From Salinisphaera sp052044135 (GTDB lineage: Bacteria > Pseudomonadota > Gammaproteobacteria > Nevskiales > Salinisphaeraceae): DNA of 64,000 bases. Positions 49,347 through 58,603 of the stretch are shown piece after piece. Both the position numbers and the translations under genes were made by a program. Every line of letters begins with the position of its first letter. Position 1 is the stretch's first letter. The DNA is taken from assembly GCF_052044135.1 (NCBI RefSeq), contig NZ_JBQDYF010000001.1, positions 372,001-436,000 on the forward strand, read 5' to 3'. The notes under the pieces are model-generated. The model did no database searches, was not told where the DNA came from, and worked only from the letters and a program-made list of their open reading frames with translations.

Positions 49347-49723
49347 GAAAGTTCTCCCGGTTGATCGCGTAAACGCCGATAGCGTGGCCAGTCGCCGGAA
49401 TCGATCACGGGCCAGACCCGGTTGCGCGCGGCAGCCCACAGGTAGATCCAGGCCTCGCCGGCCGAGGTTATGATACGACGACGGGTATAGAACACCGGAT
49501 AGCCTTCGAGCGTGTCGAGATCGGCGAAGGTGGCGGCATCGACGGCGTATATGTCGCCCCGGATCGGCGTGCGGCCGTAGTCGAGGGCCGCCGGATAGAC
49601 GCCGGCGTCGACCAGCGTGAACGTTGGCGCCGTGGTCGCGGAACCGCGATGCACGGCACCGCCGAGCCAGGACTCGTTGAGCTCGCCGGCACGCAGCGTG
49701 CCGTAGACGAATACGCGATGCAT
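49343..49723 (-). CDS. gamma-glutamylcyclotransferase-like (GGCT/AIG2) protein
   Basis: A 126-residue single-domain protein with the GGCT fold. The N-terminal substrate-binding motif is VFVYGTLRAGELN at 4-16 and the probable catalytic glutamate is in LDTLEGYP near 69-76, followed by FYTRRRI. Members cyclise gamma-glutamyl groups to 5-oxoproline or act on gamma-glutamylamines; the exact substrate is uncertain. It overlaps the MFS gene downstream by four bases (GTGA), suggesting coupling. The divergent NUDIX gene starts 39 bases away. Confidence 0.85.
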   Translation of the reverse strand: MHRVFVYGTLRAGELNESWLGGAVHRGSATTAPTFTLVDAGVYPAALDYGRTPIRGDIYAVDAATFADLDTLEGYPVFYTRRRIITSAGEAWIYLWAAARNRVWPVIDSGDWPRYRRLRDQPGELS

Positions 49724-49762
49724 GATGAAGTGTACAGAGGTAATGTCGGTATCCTATCGAAT

Positions 49763-50446
49763 ATGACGCAGGCGCCCCATCCGCATGATTCGGTAGCGAT
49801 CCGCAACGCCGCGACCGTGGCCGTGTTGCGCGACGGCCGGCAGGGCCGACTCGAAGTGTTATTGCTGCGCCGTCATCACGGCCACGTTTTCGGTGCCGGT
49901 GCCGATGTATTTCCGGGCGGGGCGGTGGACGCGGCGGATACGGCGCTGGCGGAACGTTGTCGCGCCGGCTGTGGGTTGCCGGATGCGGCGTGGCGCATGG
50001 CGGGGCTGCGTGAGTGTTTCGAGGAAGCCGGGCTGCTGTTCACCGCGACGGCGCTCGACGCCGCGCGCGTGGCGGCCGAGCGCATCGCGCTCAATGCCGG
50101 TCGCCGTGCCTGGGCGGACGTCGTCGATGCCCTGGCACTCGACCTCGACCTCACCGCGCCGGTGGCCTTTGCCCACTGGACGACGCCGCCGGGCCCGCCC
50201 AAGCGCTATGCCACCCGTTTCTATGCGCTGGCCGCGCCGGTCGATCAGCCGGCCCGCGCCGACGGGGGCGAGACGGTAGCGGCGGATTGGGTCGCGCCGG
50301 CCGTGGCACTCGCCGACGCCGACGCCGGTCGTCGCTGGCTGATGACGCCGACCCGTGCCACGCTGGCAAGACTGACGCATTATCGGAATACGGTCGCCGC
50401 GCTGGCCGGTCTCGCACAAGGGGGAAGGGATGATGGAGCGGCATGA
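49763..50446 (+). CDS. NUDIX hydrolase (NUDT19-like)
   Basis: A 227-residue NUDIX protein. The Nudix helix is GLRECFEEAGLLF at about 80-92, giving the catalytic RExxEExG pattern, but the glycine that usually begins the box lies about 25 residues further upstream (FPGGAVDAAD), so the box is interrupted by an insert as in the NUDT19/CoA diphosphatase-like branch. The C-terminal half has FAHWTTPPGPPKRYATRFYAL, also typical of that branch. The MBL gene begins inside its last codons (overlap about 14 bases), and the pair may act together in acyl-CoA or nucleotide metabolism; that is inference. Confidence 0.82.
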   Translation: MTQAPHPHDSVAIRNAATVAVLRDGRQGRLEVLLLRRHHGHVFGAGADVFPGGAVDAADTALAERCRAGCGLPDAAWRMAGLRECFEEAGLLFTATALDAARVAAERIALNAGRRAWADVVDALALDLDLTAPVAFAHWTTPPGPPKRYATRFYALAAPVDQPARADGGETVAADWVAPAVALADADAGRRWLMTPTRATLARLTHYRNTVAALAGLAQGGRDDGAA

Positions 50447-51266
50447 CCGGATCGCCGGGCCGGTGACGGTCGACGCGGGGCTGCGCTGTCTGACCGCACC
50501 CAACCCTTCGCTGATGACGGGCCCGGGCACGAACAGCTACATCGTGGGCCGGGGCCCGTACGTGATCGTCGACCCTGGTGTGGACGACGATTCTCATCTC
50601 GATGCATTGATCGCGGCCTGCGACGGCCAGATTGCGTCGATCTGTCTGACCCATCGGCATCCGGACCATGTCGGCGGCGCGGGCCGGCTGGCCGAGCGCA
50701 CCGGTGCGCCGGTGCGGGCCTGGCCCAAGCCCGAGCTGGCCCACTACGACCGGCCGGTGCCGGTCGACCAGCCGCTGGCCGACGGCGAGACGCTCGCCGC
50801 GGGCGACATGTCGATGGTGGTCCGGCATACCCCCGGGCACGCGACCGACCATGTGGCTTTCGAACTCCCGGACATCGGCGTCCTGTTGGCCGGCGATGCC
50901 TTGATGACCGGTGCCACGGTGGTAATCCTGCCGCCGGACGGCGATATGGGAGCCTATTTCTCGACCCTGGAACGCCTGGCCGGTCTGCATGTCCAGCGTA
51001 TCGCCCCGGCCCATGGGCGGGTGATCGAACATCCCGGTTCGGCGATCGCCGAGGTGATCGCCCACCGCCGGCAGCGCGAGTCGCAAGTGGCGGCGGCGCT
51101 GTCCGCCAATGCGCCGCGCACGGCGGAAGATATCGCGCAAACACTCTATCCGCAGCTGCATGATCGACTGCAGGCCATGGCTGCGTTGCAGGTCCATGCG
51201 CATCTGCTGCACCTGGCAACCCGGGGACGGGCCGTGGCCGACGGGGGCGGCTGGCGCAGTCCCTGA
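50433..51266 (+). CDS. MBL-fold metallohydrolase (LACTB2-like)
   Basis: A protein of about 277 residues with the metallo-beta-lactamase fold. LACTB2-type landmarks are LTAPNPSLMTGPGTNSYIVG at about 20-39, the metal-binding loop LTHRHPDHVGG near 72-82 (THRHPDH in place of HxHxDH, with the usual HxxxDH ligands kept), HTPGHATDHVAF and LLAGDALMTG. The C-terminal tail from about 210 is a winged-helix-like region. LACTB2 relatives include single-strand RNA endonucleases and thioester hydrolases, so the activity here is undecided. ATG 50433 is preferred to ATG 50430 because the GGGGAAGGG ribosome-binding site is then better spaced. Confidence 0.85.
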   Translation: MERHDRIAGPVTVDAGLRCLTAPNPSLMTGPGTNSYIVGRGPYVIVDPGVDDDSHLDALIAACDGQIASICLTHRHPDHVGGAGRLAERTGAPVRAWPKPELAHYDRPVPVDQPLADGETLAAGDMSMVVRHTPGHATDHVAFELPDIGVLLAGDALMTGATVVILPPDGDMGAYFSTLERLAGLHVQRIAPAHGRVIEHPGSAIAEVIAHRRQRESQVAAALSANAPRTAEDIAQTLYPQLHDRLQAMAALQVHAHLLHLATRGRAVADGGGWRSP

Positions 51267-51332
51267 GCCAGTGGGTTCAAGTCGCGCGCACCGCGGCCGA
51301 TAGGATGATATCCGCGCTGCCATTTTACGGTC

Positions 51333-52103
51333 ATGTCGATCGACGCCAATTCGTACACGCTGATTACCGATCCTGCTGCCGTGGCGGCGACGTTGACCGA
51401 TCTTTGCGAGCAGGGCGAACCGGTGCTGCTGCGCGGGCTGGCCGATGGTCGCGGGCATCATGTCCTGCTGGCCGAGACCGGCGCCGATCCCGAGCGGCTG
51501 CGCTGGCTGCGCGCCGACGCCGGCCATGCCGTGCCGATCGCGGTGGGCGACATGCTGCAACTCGAGGCGGGACGGCGTGCCGGGCATCTGGTCTCCTCGG
51601 CGATGCGCTGTGATCTGGTGGCACCGGATGCGCGCACCGGGTACACGGAGTTGCGCACCCGTTTGCCCCTGCGGCTGACGCTGCGCCACGCACGCCATGA
51701 CTGGCGCGCGCGCCCGGTGCCCGGCCGCATGCGGGTCGAGGTCGGCCTGGCGCGGCCCGAAGCGCCGGACATACACGGCCAGTTGGTCGATCTGTCGGTG
51801 GGCGGATGCCGGGTCGCGCTGGCAGCCGACGCCGCGCCGATCGAACCCGACGAAACGGTCAATGTACGCCTGCTGTTCCCCAACGGGGAGCAGGGCGTTT
51901 TCGGCGCGCGTGTGCGTGACGTGGCCGCGTATTCCGGCGCCCGGCGCCAGGCCGGCCTCATGTTCGCGGGGCTGAGCGATGAGCAGGCGCGGCGGCTGTG
52001 GTTTCTGACCTGCGAAATCGATCGCGAAGCCGAGCGACACCAGAGCGACCGCGACGAACTCCGGTCGCTGGCCCCGTCGCTGCTGTTTCAGCCCAAGCCG
52101 TAG
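51333..52103 (+). CDS. YcgR-like PilZ domain c-di-GMP effector
   Basis: A 256-residue protein with two domains. The N-terminal half (about 1-120) resembles the YcgR N-terminal beta-barrel that contacts the flagellar motor. The PilZ domain follows, with its conserved GQLVDLSVGGCRV block at 148-160, matching the D/NxSxxGG motif, and ends before the acidic C-terminal helix. The arginine-rich segment before it (HDWRARPVPGRMRVEV, about 121-136) is the expected site for the RxxxR c-di-GMP motif, but that motif is not a textbook match. It could sense c-di-GMP made by the MHYT-GGDEF-EAL protein at 1403-3541. Confidence 0.75.
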   Translation: MSIDANSYTLITDPAAVAATLTDLCEQGEPVLLRGLADGRGHHVLLAETGADPERLRWLRADAGHAVPIAVGDMLQLEAGRRAGHLVSSAMRCDLVAPDARTGYTELRTRLPLRLTLRHARHDWRARPVPGRMRVEVGLARPEAPDIHGQLVDLSVGGCRVALAADAAPIEPDETVNVRLLFPNGEQGVFGARVRDVAAYSGARRQAGLMFAGLSDEQARRLWFLTCEIDREAERHQSDRDELRSLAPSLLFQPKP

Positions 52104-52119
52104 CCCGGGGCGACCGGGC

Positions 52120-53751
52120 TCAGTGCGCCGCCGGGGGGTCGCTGTCTTCGTGTTCCTTGCCGGATGACATCAGCAGCGCCAGCGGAACCAGGCAGGCAAT
52201 CACGACCCCCAGAATCCAGTAATCATCGATATAGGACATGAGCCGGGCCTGCTGGGCCACAAGGTGGGCGATGGTGGCCTGGGCCTGATGGCGCGCTTCG
52301 TTGATCGCGGCGCCGGTGGCCATGAAGTGCTGGGTCAGTTGATGCAGCAGGGCCTGGGTCTGGTGGTCGTAGGGCGTGACCGACGAGGCCAGCACTTCGT
52401 GGTGATACTGGCCGCGCCGGGCCAGCCAGGTGGTGACCAGCGAAATACCGACACTGCCGCCGATGTTGCGGGTCAGGTTCACCATGGCCGAAACCTGGTC
52501 GGTCTTGTCCGCCGGCACGCCGACATAGGCGATGCTGGTCACCGGAATGAAGATGAAGGCCAGGCCCAGCGTCTGCAGGCAGCGCGCGAGCACCAGCTGT
52601 GAGAACGAGCTGTCCAGGTCGAAGCCGGTCATGTGGAACATGGAGATCGAGACCAGCGTCAGCCCGATGCCGACCATCCAGCGCGCATCCAACCGGCCGG
52701 AGAGCATGCCCACGATCGGCATCATCACCACGATCACGAAGCCGCCGGGCGAGATCACCAGCCCGGCCAGCGTTGCGGTATAGCCGAGCACCTGCTGCAC
52801 GAACTGCGGAATCAGCAGGGTCGAGCCGAACAACACGAAACCCAGCATGAACATCATGATGTTGGCGATGGAAAAGTTCTTGTAGCGGAACAGGCTCAGA
52901 TCCATGATCGGATGGCGCTGGAACGGCTCCCACAACAACAGGGCCATCAGTGACAGGCCCGAGGCGACCGCCATCGCGATGATGAAGGTCGACGAGAACC
53001 AGTCGTTGTCCTGGCCCTTGTCGAGCATGATCTGCAAACAGCCCAGCCCCACGATCAGCAGGGCGAAGCCGATGTAGTCGATGGAAAAGCCATCGGCCAT
53101 CTTGGCCTTGCGTGCCTTTTCGTAGGCGGCGCTGTCGTGGACCAGAGCCCAGGCCAGGATGGTGAGTACGATGCCTACCGGCACGTTGAGCAGAAAGATC
53201 CAGTGCCAGGAGACGTTGTCGGTGATCCAGCCGCCGAGCGTGGGCCCGATCGCCGGCGCGAACACCACGGCCACGCCGTAGATGGAGAACGCCATGCCGC
53301 GCTCGCGCGGCGGGAAGGAATCCGCCAGCACCGCCTGGGAGACCGGCTGCAGGCCGCCGCCGGCCGCGCCCTGGATGATGCGGAACACTACCAGCCAGGC
53401 CAGTGAGGGCGCCATGCCGCAGGCCAGCGATGCGATCGAGAAACACACGATCGAACCGATGAAGAACCGCTTGCGGCCCAGCACCTGGGAGAACCAGCCC
53501 GAAATGGGCAGCACGATGGCGTTGGAAACCAGATAGGCGGTGAGGATCCAGGTCGCTTCGTCCTGGCTGGCCGACAGCGACCCGGCGATATGCGACAGCG
53601 ACACATTGGCGATGGAGATGTCGAGCACCTCCATGAACGCCGCCAGCCCGACCACTGCGGCGATCAGCCAGCGGCCGGACGGATAATCGGCGCGTGCGGC
53701 GATGGTGGCCGGATCGGCCGGGGTGTCACCGGCCGCGTCGATGCTGCTCAT
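52120..53751 (-). CDS. emrB: DHA2-family MFS multidrug exporter
   Basis: A 543-residue protein with fourteen predicted helices. The first helix region VVGLAAFMEVLDISIANVSLSHIAGSLSAS contains the D-T/D-I motif of the DHA2 family, and the loop after helix 2 (GWFSQVLGRKRFF) is the G-x-x-x-D/R-x-x-G-R-R/K motif A. EmrB-type exporters pair with a membrane-fusion protein and TolC to expel drugs across both membranes. The gene overlaps the EmrA-like gene by four bases. It is the distal gene of the marR-tolC-emrA-emrB operon. Confidence 0.93.
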   Translation of the reverse strand: MSSIDAAGDTPADPATIAARADYPSGRWLIAAVVGLAAFMEVLDISIANVSLSHIAGSLSASQDEATWILTAYLVSNAIVLPISGWFSQVLGRKRFFIGSIVCFSIASLACGMAPSLAWLVVFRIIQGAAGGGLQPVSQAVLADSFPPRERGMAFSIYGVAVVFAPAIGPTLGGWITDNVSWHWIFLLNVPVGIVLTILAWALVHDSAAYEKARKAKMADGFSIDYIGFALLIVGLGCLQIMLDKGQDNDWFSSTFIIAMAVASGLSLMALLLWEPFQRHPIMDLSLFRYKNFSIANIMMFMLGFVLFGSTLLIPQFVQQVLGYTATLAGLVISPGGFVIVVMMPIVGMLSGRLDARWMVGIGLTLVSISMFHMTGFDLDSSFSQLVLARCLQTLGLAFIFIPVTSIAYVGVPADKTDQVSAMVNLTRNIGGSVGISLVTTWLARRGQYHHEVLASSVTPYDHQTQALLHQLTQHFMATGAAINEARHQAQATIAHLVAQQARLMSYIDDYWILGVVIACLVPLALLMSSGKEHEDSDPPAAH

Positions 53752-54914
53752 TGCGCGTGGCCGGTCTCGGTCGCCGGGATATCGGCCCGGTCCAGATGCT
53801 GGATCGGCCCGGCCACGTTGATGGTCGGCTCCACGGACAGGCCCGGTGAGACATCCAGCCCCTTGAGCTGGGCCGGCTTGGAAAAGATGATTTTCACCGG
53901 CACGCGCTGCACGATCTTCACGAAGTTGCCGGTCGCGTTCTGCGGCGGCAGCAGCGAGAAGGTCACACCGGTGCCCGGCTGGATCGATTCCACCCGGCCG
54001 GTGAACTCATGGTCCGGATAGGCATCGATGGCGATGGAAACCGGCTGGCCCGGGCGGACCCGGTCGAGCTGGGTCTCCTTGTAGTTGGCGACCACCCACG
54101 GATGGGTCTGGACCAGGGCCATGGCAGCCTGGCCGGCACTGATCTGGCTGCCGGCGACGATCGATTTCTTCGCGATCTTGCCGGCATGCGAGGCCCGGAT
54201 CTCGGTATACGAGAGATTCAGTCGCGCCTGATCCACCTGCGCCCGGGCCTGGGCGATCCTGGCCTTCGCCGAGGAGGCCTGCGACTGCTTCAACTGGATT
54301 CGATCCGGCGAGGCCTTGGCCTGGGCCAGCTTGGCGCGCGCCTGGCGCACCCGGGCCTCGGTCGATTTCGCCTGGGTGTTCTTCTGGTCCAGCTGCTGCT
54401 TGGAGATTTCGTGCCGGGCGTACAGGGCACGATAGCGTTTGGCGTCCGCCTCGGCGCGCTGAGCCTCGGCCTGGGCCGATTCGAGTGCCGCCCTGGCATT
54501 GTCGATGTCGGCCGCGCTGGTCTGGCGCGTGACCGACAGATCCTGCTGGCTGGCGTTGTAGGAGGCCCTGGCCGCCTGCAGGTTGGCCTCGGCCTTGGCC
54601 AGTGCCGCCTTGAAGTCAGCCGGGTCGAGCGTGAACAGTACGTCGCCCTTTTTGACGTGCTCGTTGTCGCGTACAAACACCTTGGCCACCGTGCCGGTCA
54701 CGCGCGGCGCGATCTGGCCGATATTGGCCTGTACGTAGGCATCGTCCGTCGACACGTCGTTGCGATGCAGGAACCACCACACGAACCAGACCAGGCCGCA
54801 GACGACCACCAGGGTCACGGCAATGAGCGCCACGCGGCGGCCCTTGCCGTTGCGTTTCCGCGGCGGGGTGGCCGGTTCGGCGGTCTGTTCGCTGGCATGA
54901 TCGGTCGAGCTCAT
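53748..54914 (-). CDS. emrA: EmrA-like membrane fusion protein
   Basis: A 388-residue periplasmic adaptor. One N-terminal membrane helix (VALIAVTLVVVCGLVWFVWWF, about 29-49) anchors it, after a basic tail. A biotinyl-lipoyl-like domain (VQANIGQIAPRVTGTVAKVFVRDNEHVKKGDVLFTLDP) follows, then a long coiled-coil hairpin rich in Ala, Gln and Lys (about 105-225), and the C-terminal beta-barrel domains. This is the HlyD/EmrA family layout. It overlaps both neighbours by four bases. It connects the EmrB-like exporter to the TolC-like channel. Confidence 0.93.
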   Translation of the reverse strand: MSSTDHASEQTAEPATPPRKRNGKGRRVALIAVTLVVVCGLVWFVWWFLHRNDVSTDDAYVQANIGQIAPRVTGTVAKVFVRDNEHVKKGDVLFTLDPADFKAALAKAEANLQAARASYNASQQDLSVTRQTSAADIDNARAALESAQAEAQRAEADAKRYRALYARHEISKQQLDQKNTQAKSTEARVRQARAKLAQAKASPDRIQLKQSQASSAKARIAQARAQVDQARLNLSYTEIRASHAGKIAKKSIVAGSQISAGQAAMALVQTHPWVVANYKETQLDRVRPGQPVSIAIDAYPDHEFTGRVESIQPGTGVTFSLLPPQNATGNFVKIVQRVPVKIIFSKPAQLKGLDVSPGLSVEPTINVAGPIQHLDRADIPATETGHAQ

Positions 54915-56329
54915 GGCGTTACCGGCTGAGTGAGACTGAATTGCTGGGCGCGGCCGAGGGCGGCGGCGAGATTGATGCGGGCGCGGGTGTATTCGGCCAG
55001 TGCATCGATGCGGCTGTTGCGGGCATCGGCGAGATTGGACTGGGCATCGACCACTTCGATGTTGTCGCCCACGCCGTGCGAGAACCGGTCGCGCGAGCGG
55101 CTCAGCTCCTGCTTGGCGAGCGTGAGGTTGGCGCGGGCGGCCCGCACGCGCTGGGACAGGGTCTTGAGCGTTTGCCGCGAAGTGCGCACGTCCTGTTCAA
55201 TTTGCCGCTGCGTATCGTGGAAGCGGATACGCTGCTGGTCGAGCTGGCTGGCGGCGGAATCGATCTGCCCGGAAATCCGGCCGCCGGCGAAGATCGGCAG
55301 GCTCAGGCTGGCGCCGAAGGCGTAGGTGGGCTGGTCGTTACGGCTCGGTGTATTGCCGGAAGCGCCGTAGTCGGCCTCGACCGAGAGCGTCGGCAGGCGC
55401 TGGCCCCGCGCCGACGCCAGGTGGCGCTGGCCGCGGGCGATGCGCATCCGCGCAACCGTGATCTCGGGCCGGTCGGCCAGGGCCGTGTTGATCGCGGTAT
55501 TGATCGGGCCGAGCGGCATGGGTCGGAACACCAGCGGATCGGTCAGCTTGAGATGGGCATCCAGCGGCAGCCCGGTGGTCCGCGCGAGCTGGATTTCGGC
55601 GCGCGTGCGTTCGGTCCGGCGCTGTGCCAGATCGGCTTGATCGCGGGCCAGCCGCGCCCGCGCACGGGTGACGTCCAGGCCGGTGGCCACGCCGACATGC
55701 GCCTGATCGCGCGCCAGTTTGAGCAGTGTTCGCGCCTGCTTGACATTGGCTTTCGCGGCCGCGACCGCGCGTCGTGTCGACAGCGCTTGTACGTAGTCGA
55801 GCTCGGTCTGTGTCGCGACCTGTTCGCGCGCCACCGCGAGCTTGTCAGCGGCCACCTTCTCGCCGAGCCTGGCGCCCTGGTAATCCTGCCAGGCGCTGTA
55901 ATCGAACAGGGTCTGACGCAGCTTGGCCCGCGCATCGAAGTTGTTGTAGGTCACCGTGCTCGGGAAACTCGGGCCGCCCGCCGCCGCCCCGGCCTGGGGG
56001 CCGACATCGGAGCCGAAACTGAAGCCCTGCGCGGCGAGGTTGGTCTTCTGCCGCGATTCGCTGACCTGGCCGGAGACATGCGGTAGAAAGGCCGAGCGCG
56101 CCGAGACCCGCTGGCCGGCCGCTTCATCCTCTTTCGCGCGCGCAATCAGGGTATTGACGTTAGTGGCCAGGGCATCGTTCACCGCCTGTTCGAGCGATAG
56201 CGAGCGCGTGGGCCCCAGTGCGGAATCGTCGCCACCGCCGGGCGCCCGGGCCCCGGTGGCCAGCGCCGGCATGATCGGCGCGGCGGCCAATGTGCCGAGC
56301 AGGCCAAGCTGAATCAGTCGACGGTTCAT
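54911..56329 (-). CDS. TolC-family outer membrane efflux protein
   Basis: A 472-residue outer-membrane channel with a signal peptide (LLGTLAAAPIMPALA). The body is two related halves of alternating coiled helices and beta-strands (for example RSLSLEQAVNDALATN at the start of the first repeat and the LPIFAGGRISGQIDSAASQLDQQRIRF segment in the second), the TolC/OEP pattern. It gives the efflux system its own exit duct instead of a shared TolC. ATG 56329 overlaps the MarR gene's stop by four bases; its own stop overlaps emrA by four. Confidence 0.92.
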   Translation of the reverse strand: MNRRLIQLGLLGTLAAAPIMPALATGARAPGGGDDSALGPTRSLSLEQAVNDALATNVNTLIARAKEDEAAGQRVSARSAFLPHVSGQVSESRQKTNLAAQGFSFGSDVGPQAGAAAGGPSFPSTVTYNNFDARAKLRQTLFDYSAWQDYQGARLGEKVAADKLAVAREQVATQTELDYVQALSTRRAVAAAKANVKQARTLLKLARDQAHVGVATGLDVTRARARLARDQADLAQRRTERTRAEIQLARTTGLPLDAHLKLTDPLVFRPMPLGPINTAINTALADRPEITVARMRIARGQRHLASARGQRLPTLSVEADYGASGNTPSRNDQPTYAFGASLSLPIFAGGRISGQIDSAASQLDQQRIRFHDTQRQIEQDVRTSRQTLKTLSQRVRAARANLTLAKQELSRSRDRFSHGVGDNIEVVDAQSNLADARNSRIDALAEYTRARINLAAALGRAQQFSLTQPVTP

Positions 56330-56763
56330 GGCGCCTCCGCGATCAGGCGCGTGAGCAAATCGCGCAGCTGATCCTGTTCATCATCGGAGAGGGGAGCGAG
56401 CAGCTCCTTCTTGGCTTCGATCACCGCCGGCTTGATGTCGGCCAGGGCCTGCTCGCCCGCATCGGTGAGGCCGACCACGTGCGCACGCCGGTCGGCGGGA
56501 TCGCGCTGGCGCGCCACCCAGTCGCGTTTTTCCAGCCCGTCGACCAGATACGTGACCGTGGTGCGATCCAGCCCCAGCGCCTCGGCGATCTGGCTTTGCC
56601 AGAGTCGGGGATGGGCCTCCAGCAGCAGCATGACGGCGTAGTCGCGCCCGGCAATGTCGAACGCCGCGGTATGCCGCGCCAGCACATCGAGCTGACGCTG
56701 ATGCGCGCGCGCCAGCAGGTACGGCAGGCGCGTACGGATGGAATCGGGGAGACGGATGGGCAC
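56326..56763 (-). CDS. MarR family regulator of the efflux operon
   Basis: A 145-residue winged-helix regulator of the MarR family. The recognition region is SQIAEALGLDRTTVTYLVDGLEKRDWVARQRDPADRRAHVVGLTDAG at about 57-103, with the DxRxH-type wing motif (DPADRRAH). The N- and C-terminal helices form the dimer interface. The start is GTG 56763, with GGAGAG seven bases upstream. It is the first gene of the operon and sits downstream of a symmetric operator (56805-56831) overlapping its promoter, so autorepression relieved by a ligand or drug is the likely mode. Confidence 0.92.
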   Translation of the reverse strand: MPIRLPDSIRTRLPYLLARAHQRQLDVLARHTAAFDIAGRDYAVMLLLEAHPRLWQSQIAEALGLDRTTVTYLVDGLEKRDWVARQRDPADRRAHVVGLTDAGEQALADIKPAVIEAKKELLAPLSDDEQDQLRDLLTRLIAEAP

Positions 56764-56793
56764 GCTCGGCTCTCCATGATGGAGCAGGCCGAT

Positions 56794-56822
56794 ATTATTC
56801 TTTGGAAATAGTCAGCGGTCAA
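56794..56822 (-). promoter_or_regulatory. promoter of the marR-tolC-emrA-emrB operon
   Basis: On the minus strand TTGACC (56822-56817) is followed after 17 bases by AATAAT (56799-56794), five-of-six matches to both sigma-70 hexamers at ideal spacing, about 30 bases before the GTG start of marR. Confidence 0.6.
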
Positions 56823-56831
56823 GACTATTTC
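56805..56831. promoter_or_regulatory. MarR operator: inverted repeat over the -35 region
   Basis: GAAATAGTC and GACTATTTC are perfect nine-base inverted repeats with a nine-base spacer. The site covers the -35 hexamer and most of the -35/-10 spacer of the operon promoter, the classic location for a MarR repressor. Confidence 0.7.
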
Positions 56832-56859
56832 TATGTGAACATACCGTGACAGGCACGAA

Positions 56860-58512
56860 TCAGATCACGGCCGCGCGCTCGATCAAAGGCGTGGCGGCGT
56901 CGCCGAGGCCGGCCGTGCCATAGACGTCCGGCCGGCGGGGCGCCAGGCGTGCCGCGCAGAACGCCTCGCCGACCCATGGCGCGTCGCCGGTGAGCAGGAT
57001 CGCGGCCTGGAGCGCGCGCGCGATGTCGCCCGCCAGGCGGCGCGCATCGGCCGTGTCGTCCGCGTTTTCGCCAAGACGCGTATGCAGTGCGGCGCAGTGG
57101 GCATCAAAGGCGGGGTGGCGTCCGGCGGCCGTGTCCAGTTCGGCTTCCAGCGCGGCGATGCTGTCCGGGTTCCGGGCCAACGCGCGCAGCAGGTCGAGGC
57201 ATTGCACGTTGCCCGAGCCTTCCCAGATCGAGTTCAGCGGGGCCTGGCGGTAGAGCCGCGGCAGAATCGATTCCTCGACATAGCCGCCGCCGCCCAGGCA
57301 TTCCTGGGCCTCGTTGACCATGGCTGGCGCGGCCTTGCAGATCAGGTATTTACCCACCGGCGTGGCGAGCCGCGCCAGATGCGTCTCGTGCTCGGTAGCA
57401 CCTTCGAACGCACGCGCAAGGCGCATCGCGTAGGCGATCGCGGCCTCGGATTCCAGCGCCAGATCGGCCAGCACTTCCTGCATCAGCGGGGCATCGGCCA
57501 GGCGCTGGCCAAAGGCCTCGCGGTGGCGCGCGTGGTGAATCGCCTGCACCGCGGCCTGGCGCATCAGCCCGGCCGAGCCGAGCATGCAGTCGAGCCGGGT
57601 CTGGGCGACCATTTCGATGATGGTCGCCACGCCGCGGCCGGGCTCGCCGATGCGATAGGCCTCGGCATCGCGGAATTCCACTTCGGACGAGGCGTTGGAT
57701 TTGTCGCCGAGCTTGTCCTTGAGGCGCTGGATATCGATGGCGTTGCGCTCGCCGGCCTCGGTCCAGCGCGGCAGCACGAAGCAGGACAGACCATCGCCCT
57801 CGCGGGCGAGCACCAGAAACAGGTCGCACATGGGCGCCGAAAAGAACCATTTGTGCCCGCGCAGGGTGAATACCCCCGCGCGGTCGGTGGCGCTGGCCAC
57901 GGTGGTGTTGGTGCGGACATCCGAGCCGCCCTGTTTCTCGGTCATGCCCATGCCGACGGTCAGCCCGGTCTTGTCGGCGGCCGGGATCACGCGCGGGTCG
58001 TAGGCCGCGGCCCGTACGCCATCGAGCCAGCGGGCGCCGGGCTCGGGAAAGCGGGCGAGCACCGGCGCGGCGGCATGCGTCATGGTGAGCGGGCAGGCGG
58101 TGCCGGCCTCGAACTGGTTGTGCAGGTAGTACAGGGCGCTGCGCACGACCTGCGCGCCCGGACGATCCGCGGTCCAGCTCAGCGAATGCAGGCCGTGTTC
58201 CTTGGCCAGCTGCATCGCGCGGTGATAGGCCGGATGGAACTCGATTTCGTCGATGCGCGCGCCGTAGCGGTCGAACGCATGCAGCATCGGCGGATTTTCG
58301 TTGGCGCTGAAGCCCAGATCGAGTAATTCGCCACCCGCGATCGCGCCGTACGCCCGGGCGCGTTCGGCGCCCCAGCCGCCGCCTTCGCGCGCCAGCGCGG
58401 CCGCCAGCGCCGTATCGGTTGCGAACGCGTTGTAATCGACCAGCGGCGGCGGCTGGTTGGTGATCGTGTGGGTGGCGAGTTCGCGACGCGGACGATAGGG
58501 ATGGCGATGCAC
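56860..58512 (-). CDS. AidB-like acyl-CoA dehydrogenase family protein
   Basis: A protein of about 550 residues in the acyl-CoA dehydrogenase superfamily, resembling the AidB/isovaleryl-type branch. The N-terminus TNQPPPLVDYNAFATDTALAAALAREG matches that branch. The flavin/substrate landmarks are GMGMTEKQGGSDVR near 198-211, LRGHKWFFSAPMCD, EAFGQRLADAPLMQEVLADLAL and GGGGYVEESILPRLYRQAPLNSIWEGSGNVQCLDLLR, the last with the terminal glutamate region. AidB proteins help against alkylation damage, while close relatives oxidise short acyl-CoAs; which applies here is open. GTG 58512 with GGAG six bases upstream is preferred to GTG 58554. Confidence 0.85.
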   Translation of the reverse strand: MHRHPYRPRRELATHTITNQPPPLVDYNAFATDTALAAALAREGGGWGAERARAYGAIAGGELLDLGFSANENPPMLHAFDRYGARIDEIEFHPAYHRAMQLAKEHGLHSLSWTADRPGAQVVRSALYYLHNQFEAGTACPLTMTHAAAPVLARFPEPGARWLDGVRAAAYDPRVIPAADKTGLTVGMGMTEKQGGSDVRTNTTVASATDRAGVFTLRGHKWFFSAPMCDLFLVLAREGDGLSCFVLPRWTEAGERNAIDIQRLKDKLGDKSNASSEVEFRDAEAYRIGEPGRGVATIIEMVAQTRLDCMLGSAGLMRQAAVQAIHHARHREAFGQRLADAPLMQEVLADLALESEAAIAYAMRLARAFEGATEHETHLARLATPVGKYLICKAAPAMVNEAQECLGGGGYVEESILPRLYRQAPLNSIWEGSGNVQCLDLLRALARNPDSIAALEAELDTAAGRHPAFDAHCAALHTRLGENADDTADARRLAGDIARALQAAILLTGDAPWVGEAFCAARLAPRRPDVYGTAGLGDAATPLIERAAVI

Positions 58513-58603
58513 GCGCGGCTCCGGCGGAATATGACTATATCGACGGTTTAGCACGATCGACGCCGCTTGGAAAATAAGCGAAAGGATTTATTTTCCGTTT
58601 GTG

